64,000 nt of DNA from JACNIV01 sp965370415 (lineage in GTDB: Bacteria > Cloacimonadota > Cloacimonadia > Cloacimonadales > TCS61). Shown piece by piece: positions 59,911 to 64,000 of the stretch; within the stretch, counting starts at the first letter, position 1; every line of letters begins with the position of its first letter. A model generated the notes under the pieces. The model was not told the DNA's origin. It saw only the letters and a list, made by a program, of their open reading frames with translations, and made no database searches. A program made the position numbers and the translations under genes. The DNA is taken from NCBI GenBank assembly GCA_965370415.1, contig CBDUTJ010000003.1:1-64000 (forward strand). The letters are read 5' to 3'.

Positions 59911-61617
59911 ATGTCGCACATTGGCTCTTACGAAGAAAGGATTAAGAATTTTGACTGGTCGATTGCAGAAAAGGAACTCGGTTACAAAGACGGAGATGTT
60001 CTAAACATTGGCTGGTATTGTTCAGATAGAATTTGTGAAATGGGAAAAGCAGATAAACTTGCTCTCATCTGGGAAGGTCTGGGTGGAGTTGAAAAGAAAT
60101 ACACATTTGATGATGTCCGCATAAACAGCAACAAGATCGGTGCTTTCCTGCTAAGTCTGGGAATAAAAAATGAAGACAGGATTTGCCTTTTTATGGATAA
60201 AATTCCTGAACTTTACATTGGATTTCTGGGTGTTCTGAAGATCGGTGCAATTGCTCAACCGCTTTTCAGTGCATTTGGAGACGAATCGCTCCACGTAAGA
60301 TTGGATAATGCCGAAACTACAGCTATTATTACTCAAAGAAAGCATGTTGGGAAAGTTCGTAAACTTATTGAAAAAAGCCCGTATCTAAAACATATTATCA
60401 TTGTAGATCATGATGGAAAGAAACCATTAAAAGAGAGAGAATTAACCTTTGATATGGAAGCTTACAAAGAACCAAAAGATTTTGAGATTTTCCCAACCAA
60501 AGCAGAATCCTCTTCAGTTCTTCATTATACTTCGGGAACCACCGGACAACCCAAAGGTGTGAAACATGTTCATTATTCTCTTATCTCGCAATATCTTACA
60601 ACCAAGTGGGTTCTGGATCTCCAGGAAAATGATATTTACTGGTGCACTGCAGATCCGGGTTGGGTTACGGGAACTTCTTATGGAATTATCGGTCCCTGGA
60701 GTATGGGAATTACTCAATGCGTTCTCGATACTGGATTTTCTGCATCTTCCTGGTATAAGTTCATTCAAAAACATAAAATTACAATGTGGTATTCTGCTCC
60801 CACTGCCATCCGTTCTTTAATGAAAGCCGGAGATGATGTTATCAAAGAATATGACCTTTCATCTCTCAGGCATCTGGCAAGTGTAGGAGAACCTCTGAAT
60901 GCCGAAGCTGTAATCTGGTCAGGGAAAGTATTCGGTCATGAATTCCTCGATACTTACTGGCAGACGGAAACCGGCTCTATGATGCTGACGAATTTTCCTG
61001 GCATGAAGATAAAACCGGGTTCGATGGGAAAACCTTTTCCGGGAATCACAGCGACTATTCTCGATTCAAAAACTTTTGAACCCATAACGGACACCGGAAA
61101 GATCGGTCTGATCGGGTTCAAACCCGGCTGGCCTGCAATGATGAGAACTTACTGGAATAATGAAGAAACATACAAATCAAAGTTCAAAAATGGCTGGTAT
61201 CTGCCTGGCGATAGATCAACTATCGATAAAGATGGTTATTTCTGGTTTGTAGGACGTGATGATGATGTCATCAATACCGGCGGACATCTCGTAAGTCCGT
61301 TCGAGGTGGAATCTGCACTTCTGGAACATGAAGCGATTGCCGAATCTGCTGTTGTGGCAAAACCGGATGAAGTGAATATGGAAGTCGTAAAAGCTTTTGT
61401 TACGCTTAATCCCGGTTATGAAATAGATGATATGCTGGAGCTTAATATAATGAATTTCATCAGGAAGAAGCTTTCACCTCTGGCCATGCCGCAGGAGATC
61501 GAATATGTGAAATCACTTCCTAAAACAAGAAGTGGAAAGATTATGAGAAGACTTCTTCATGCTAAAGAATGGGGAGAAGATATCGGTGATACTTCCGGTC
61601 TGGATGATGATGAATAG
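59911..61617 (+). CDS. acs: acetyl-CoA synthetase (AMP-forming)
   Basis: A 568-residue adenylate-forming enzyme. The core motifs are LHYTSGTTGQPKGVKH (A3), WQTETGS (A5 region), WYLPGDRSTIDKDGYFWFVGRDDDVINTGG (A7-A8) and the C-terminal lysine in PKTRSGKIMRR. PLFSAFGDESLHVRL and VKHVH resemble Bacillus-type AcsA. It would make acetyl-CoA from acetate, in line with the acetate transporter gene downstream. Charging of the nearby ACP is a less likely alternative. 'aaaggag' lies 10 bases before the ATG. Confidence 0.88.
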   Translation: MSHIGSYEERIKNFDWSIAEKELGYKDGDVLNIGWYCSDRICEMGKADKLALIWEGLGGVEKKYTFDDVRINSNKIGAFLLSLGIKNEDRICLFMDKIPELYIGFLGVLKIGAIAQPLFSAFGDESLHVRLDNAETTAIITQRKHVGKVRKLIEKSPYLKHIIIVDHDGKKPLKERELTFDMEAYKEPKDFEIFPTKAESSSVLHYTSGTTGQPKGVKHVHYSLISQYLTTKWVLDLQENDIYWCTADPGWVTGTSYGIIGPWSMGITQCVLDTGFSASSWYKFIQKHKITMWYSAPTAIRSLMKAGDDVIKEYDLSSLRHLASVGEPLNAEAVIWSGKVFGHEFLDTYWQTETGSMMLTNFPGMKIKPGSMGKPFPGITATILDSKTFEPITDTGKIGLIGFKPGWPAMMRTYWNNEETYKSKFKNGWYLPGDRSTIDKDGYFWFVGRDDDVINTGGHLVSPFEVESALLEHEAIAESAVVAKPDEVNMEVVKAFVTLNPGYEIDDMLELNIMNFIRKKLSPLAMPQEIEYVKSLPKTRSGKIMRRLLHAKEWGEDIGDTSGLDDDE

Positions 61618-61829
61618 GATTAGCAACGAACCAAAACGAACAAGATAAGATTAATTTCATAGATGTGGAAGTTGTGAAACCTTTTAAGGTAAAACCCTTT
61701 GCAATTTCCCTTTAACAAAAGGGAAAACGTAGAGAAGCAAGAAAAACCAATAAGCTCCTTTTCATAGATAGGAGAAGGTTGGGATGAGGTTGATATTAAA
61801 AATTTAACAAAATAATAAAGGAGAAAAAA
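61618..61829. other. 212-base spacer with degenerate hairpins
   Basis: No gene is visible. 'tttccctttaacaaaaggga' and 'gctccttttcatagataggag...gggatgagg' are diverged relatives of the hairpins in the 1-895 block, here without inserts. Confidence 0.6.
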
Positions 61830-62075
61830 ATGGAAGAAATGAAAGATGTAATTTTAGAATACGTTATCGAGGAATACCTCGAAGACGAAGATGAGGAATT
61901 AACTTACGATACACCGCTCATTTCCGGCGGGATCGTAGATTCTTTCTCAATGGTTTCACTCAAGAGATTCTTGGAAGCAAAATACAAAATTTCCATTCCC
62001 GATGAAAAAGCCAGTCCGGAAGCGTTTGATTCAGTTAATAAGATCGTAGAATTAGTAAAAGAATTTGTTGGCTAA
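61830..62075 (+). CDS. acyl carrier protein
   Basis: An 81-residue, acidic carrier. The phosphopantetheine serine is in GGIVDSFSMVSLKRFLE, with DSF in place of the fatty-acid DSL. The fold is four short helices (EEMKDVILEYVIEEYL to VNKIVELVKEFVG). The DSF variant and location away from fab genes suggest a specialised carrier instead of the main fatty-acid ACP. AcpS two genes upstream could activate it. The partner is not established: acetyl-CoA synthetase or Kbl may act with it. Confidence 0.88.
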   Translation: MEEMKDVILEYVIEEYLEDEDEELTYDTPLISGGIVDSFSMVSLKRFLEAKYKISIPDEKASPEAFDSVNKIVELVKEFVG

Positions 62076-62208
62076 ACAAAAACCTTGCGAATGGGTTACT
62101 CCCCTTTGTAAGGGGAGATTAAGAGGGGTTTTCTTGACCTCGCAAAGGTTGGAATTCAGTTTAAATAGATTAACCGTTCTGAAGGTTAGATAAAATAAGG
62201 AGTAAATT
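62076..62208. repeat. cccctttgtaagggg-type hairpin spacer
   Basis: 'cccctttgtaagggg' followed by 'agattaagaggggtttt' is the compact form of the hairpin that is interrupted at 123-152. 'aaccttgcgaatgggtt' and 'cctcgcaaaggttgg' flank it as inverted pieces. No gene is seen. Confidence 0.55.
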
Positions 62209-63456
62209 ATGGGTTACAGTGATAAAGTCAGAAAAATGTATCAGGAACAGATCAAAGACATTCAAGATGCAGGTATCTTCAAACAAGAGAGATTCATCCA
62301 TTCTTCCCAGGCTGCCGATATCGAGGTTGAATATCCTACCGGTTCTTCATTGAAAAAAGTTATTAATATGTGCGCAAACAATTATCTGGGACTTTCCAGT
62401 CATCCGGAAGTAGTGAAAGCTGCACATGAAGGATTGGATTCTCGTGGATACGGAATGTCTTCAGTCCGTTTTATTTGCGGAACTCAGGATATTCATAATG
62501 AACTGGAAAAGAAAGTTACAGAATTTCTGGGAACAGAAGATACGATCCTTTTCCCTAGCTGTATGGATGCAAATGCAGGGGTTTTTGAAGCTATCCTTAC
62601 CGATGAAGATGTGATGATCTCCGACCGTCTGGTTCACGCTTCAATTATTGATGGAATTCGTCTTTGCGGCGCGATGCACGATACTTTCAAACATTCCAAT
62701 ATGGATCATCTTGATAAGAAACTTATTCTGCATGCAGATAAAAGATTGAAAGTTGTGATCACAGATGGTGTATTCAGTATGGATGGGGACACAGCCAAGC
62801 TCGATGAAATGGTTACACTCTGCGATAAATACGACGCTATGCTTTTTGTGGATGATTCCCATTCAACCGGATTTATTGGTAAAACAGGTCGTGGAACTCA
62901 CGAACATTGCGGTGTTTTTGGAAAAATAGATATTATCACAACTACATTCGGAAAAGCCCTCGGTGGTGCTTCCGGTGGATGTGTTTCCGGTCGCAAAGAA
63001 CTGGTGGAGATGTGTCGTCAGAAAGCAAGACCTTATCTTTTCTCAAATACAATGGCTCCGGTTATTGTTGCAGGAGTTCTTAAAGTTCTGGATATTCTTT
63101 CTACAAGCACAGAAAGAAGAGATAAGCTGGAAGCAAATACAGAATACTGGCGTAAAGGTTTAACCGAAGCAGGATTCGTTCTGCAGCCTGGAGATACTCC
63201 CATCGTTCCTGTAATGCTTTTCAATGCAAAGCTCTCACAGGATTTCTCAAAAGATCTATATGACGAAGGAATTTATGCTATTGGATTCTTCTTCCCGGTA
63301 GTTCCCAACGGAAAAGCAAGGATTAGAACGCAGATCTCTGCAGGACACGAAATTCACCATCTGGATAAAGCATTGAAAGCTTTCATCAAAGTTGGAAAAA
63401 AATATGACATCCTGGGAAAAACAAAACAGGAAATTATCGAGAAGTACGGATTATAA
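62209..63456 (+). CDS. kbl: 2-amino-3-ketobutyrate CoA ligase (glycine C-acetyltransferase)
   Basis: A 415-residue alpha-oxoamine synthase. Motifs are INMCANNYLGLSSHPEVV, GMSSVRFICGTQDIHNELE, DGVFSMDGDTAKLDEM, VDDSHSTGFIGKTGRGTHE and the PLP lysine in TTFGKALGGASGG. Kbl cleaves 2-amino-3-ketobutyrate with CoA to glycine and acetyl-CoA, the second half of the Tdh pathway. FGKALGGASGG supports Kbl over serine palmitoyltransferase. A small insert near residue 45 (PTGSSLKKV) makes it slightly longer than usual. It has 'aaggag' upstream. Confidence 0.92.
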   Translation: MGYSDKVRKMYQEQIKDIQDAGIFKQERFIHSSQAADIEVEYPTGSSLKKVINMCANNYLGLSSHPEVVKAAHEGLDSRGYGMSSVRFICGTQDIHNELEKKVTEFLGTEDTILFPSCMDANAGVFEAILTDEDVMISDRLVHASIIDGIRLCGAMHDTFKHSNMDHLDKKLILHADKRLKVVITDGVFSMDGDTAKLDEMVTLCDKYDAMLFVDDSHSTGFIGKTGRGTHEHCGVFGKIDIITTTFGKALGGASGGCVSGRKELVEMCRQKARPYLFSNTMAPVIVAGVLKVLDILSTSTERRDKLEANTEYWRKGLTEAGFVLQPGDTPIVPVMLFNAKLSQDFSKDLYDEGIYAIGFFFPVVPNGKARIRTQISAGHEIHHLDKALKAFIKVGKKYDILGKTKQEIIEKYGL

Positions 63457-63473
63457 AATATCGGAGTGAAATT

Positions 63474-64000
63474 ATGGATAACAAATTAGCAAATCCTGCA
63501 CCTTTGGGATTGATGGGATTCGGAATGACAACGGTTCTTTTGAATATTCACAATGCCGGTTTTTTCCCGATCAGTTCGATGATCCTGGCAATGGGAATAT
63601 TTTATGGTGGAATGGCTCAGATCTTTGCCGGAATTATGGAATTCAAAAAAGGAAATACATTTGGAACAACTGCTTTCACTTCTTATGGGCTTTTCTGGAT
63701 TTCTCTGGTTGCTTTGCTGGTCTTTCCAAAAATTGGCTGGTCAACATCAACTCCATCTGCGTTTTTAGCCTGGTACTTCTTTTTGTGGGGACTTTTCACT
63801 TTCTTTATGTGGTTGGCAACTTTTGGAACCAACAGAGCTCTGCAATTTGTATTTCTATCTTTAACCGTTCTTTTCTGGCTTCTGGCTATCAAAGATTGGA
63901 CAGGTTTGGAAATCATTGGAAAGATAGCTGGCTGGGAAGGAATTATCTGTGGGTTTACCGCTATTTACCTGGCAATGGCACAAGTTCTAAATGAAGCCCG
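63474..64000 (+). CDS. satP: acetate uptake transporter (GPR1/FUN34/SatP family), 3' truncated
   Basis: 175 codons are present and the frame runs off the window. The family signature at the N-terminus reads NPAPLGLMGFGMTTVLLN, and multiple transmembrane helices follow (IFYGGMAQIFAGIMEF is the second typical motif). In the family these proteins take up acetate or succinate with protons. Next to acetyl-CoA synthetase and Kbl, it suggests an acetate/acetyl-CoA module. The ATG at 63474 has 'cggag' 7 bases upstream. Confidence 0.9.
   Translation, partial: MDNKLANPAPLGLMGFGMTTVLLNIHNAGFFPISSMILAMGIFYGGMAQIFAGIMEFKKGNTFGTTAFTSYGLFWISLVALLVFPKIGWSTSTPSAFLAWYFFLWGLFTFFMWLATFGTNRALQFVFLSLTVLFWLLAIKDWTGLEIIGKIAGWEGIICGFTAIYLAMAQVLNEA

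Noticed and set aside
62209..63456. serine palmitoyltransferase instead of Kbl
   Set aside because: The PLP motif FGKALGGASGG and the near full-length Kbl match, plus the SDR-type Tdh nearby, favour threonine degradation.

Overview
The window is a 64-kb stretch of an AT-rich, Gram-negative bacterial chromosome, almost fully coding and mostly read on the + strand. Lipopolysaccharide genes (kdsA, kdsC, lptC, lptA-like, lptB, lpxH-like) show an outer membrane. A secreted protein at 36147-38375 ends in an FlgD-Ig-like sorting domain with an NYPNPFNP motif, typical of the Fibrobacteres-Chlorobi-Bacteroidetes superphylum and related candidate phyla. Together with the gene content this suggests a Cloacimonadota-like bacterium. 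That placement is inference; no rRNA gene is present to test it.

Layout. 1-895 is a block of degenerate repeats. 896-4879: DUF362 ferredoxin-like protein, REC-PAS-PAS regulator and a GcvT-family protein, then tRNA-Asp. 5173-11707: housekeeping genes (Hsp33, RsmA, a P-loop ATPase, Xer recombinase, cyclophilin, LpxH-like). 11832-24007: a classic envelope/rpoN locus (kdsA-kdsC-lptC-lptA-like-lptB-rpoN) continuing through lpdA-lipA into hpf-hprK-ptsH-ptsI and a sugar-phosphate isomerase, then metK and glycerate kinase. 26656-33052: pyrimidine biosynthesis (pyrD, pyrK, pyrC, fused pyrE-pyrF, pyrB, pyrI). 33104-52386: purine biosynthesis (guaB, purM, purL, purQ, purH, fused purC-purE, purD, purN, guaA), interrupted by accessory genes: a four-helix-bundle protein, a secreted transglutaminase-like protein, a small membrane protein, a class-V aminotransferase and a GxxExxY protein. 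52436-55032: a SIR2-like protein, then a PadR regulator with its HAAS/sensor membrane partner. 55125-58000 (minus): EF-G, a Cache-domain protein and a 30-residue ribosomal protein THX gene that is easy to miss. 58219-64000: threonine-to-glycine degradation (tdh, kbl) mixed with acpS, acetyl-CoA synthetase, an acyl carrier protein and an acetate transporter cut by the window edge.

Three things stand out. First, PurQ is joined in frame to a 228-residue C-terminal region carrying a HEPN-type RxxxxH motif, followed with a 4-base overlap by a small two-helix membrane protein. Second, several nucleotide-synthesis enzymes have layouts best known from eukaryotes: an OPRT-OMP decarboxylase fusion, SAICAR synthetase fused to class II PurE, a Tritrichomonas-type IMP dehydrogenase and a long GMP synthetase; EF-G also looks like the mitochondrial EF-G1 type. 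Third, the intergenic spaces hold several families of short palindromic repeats, and some copies are interrupted by another short palindrome at a precise point. For four of these the window also contains an uninterrupted copy of the same or closely related host repeat, and one repeat of this kind lies in frame inside pyrK.
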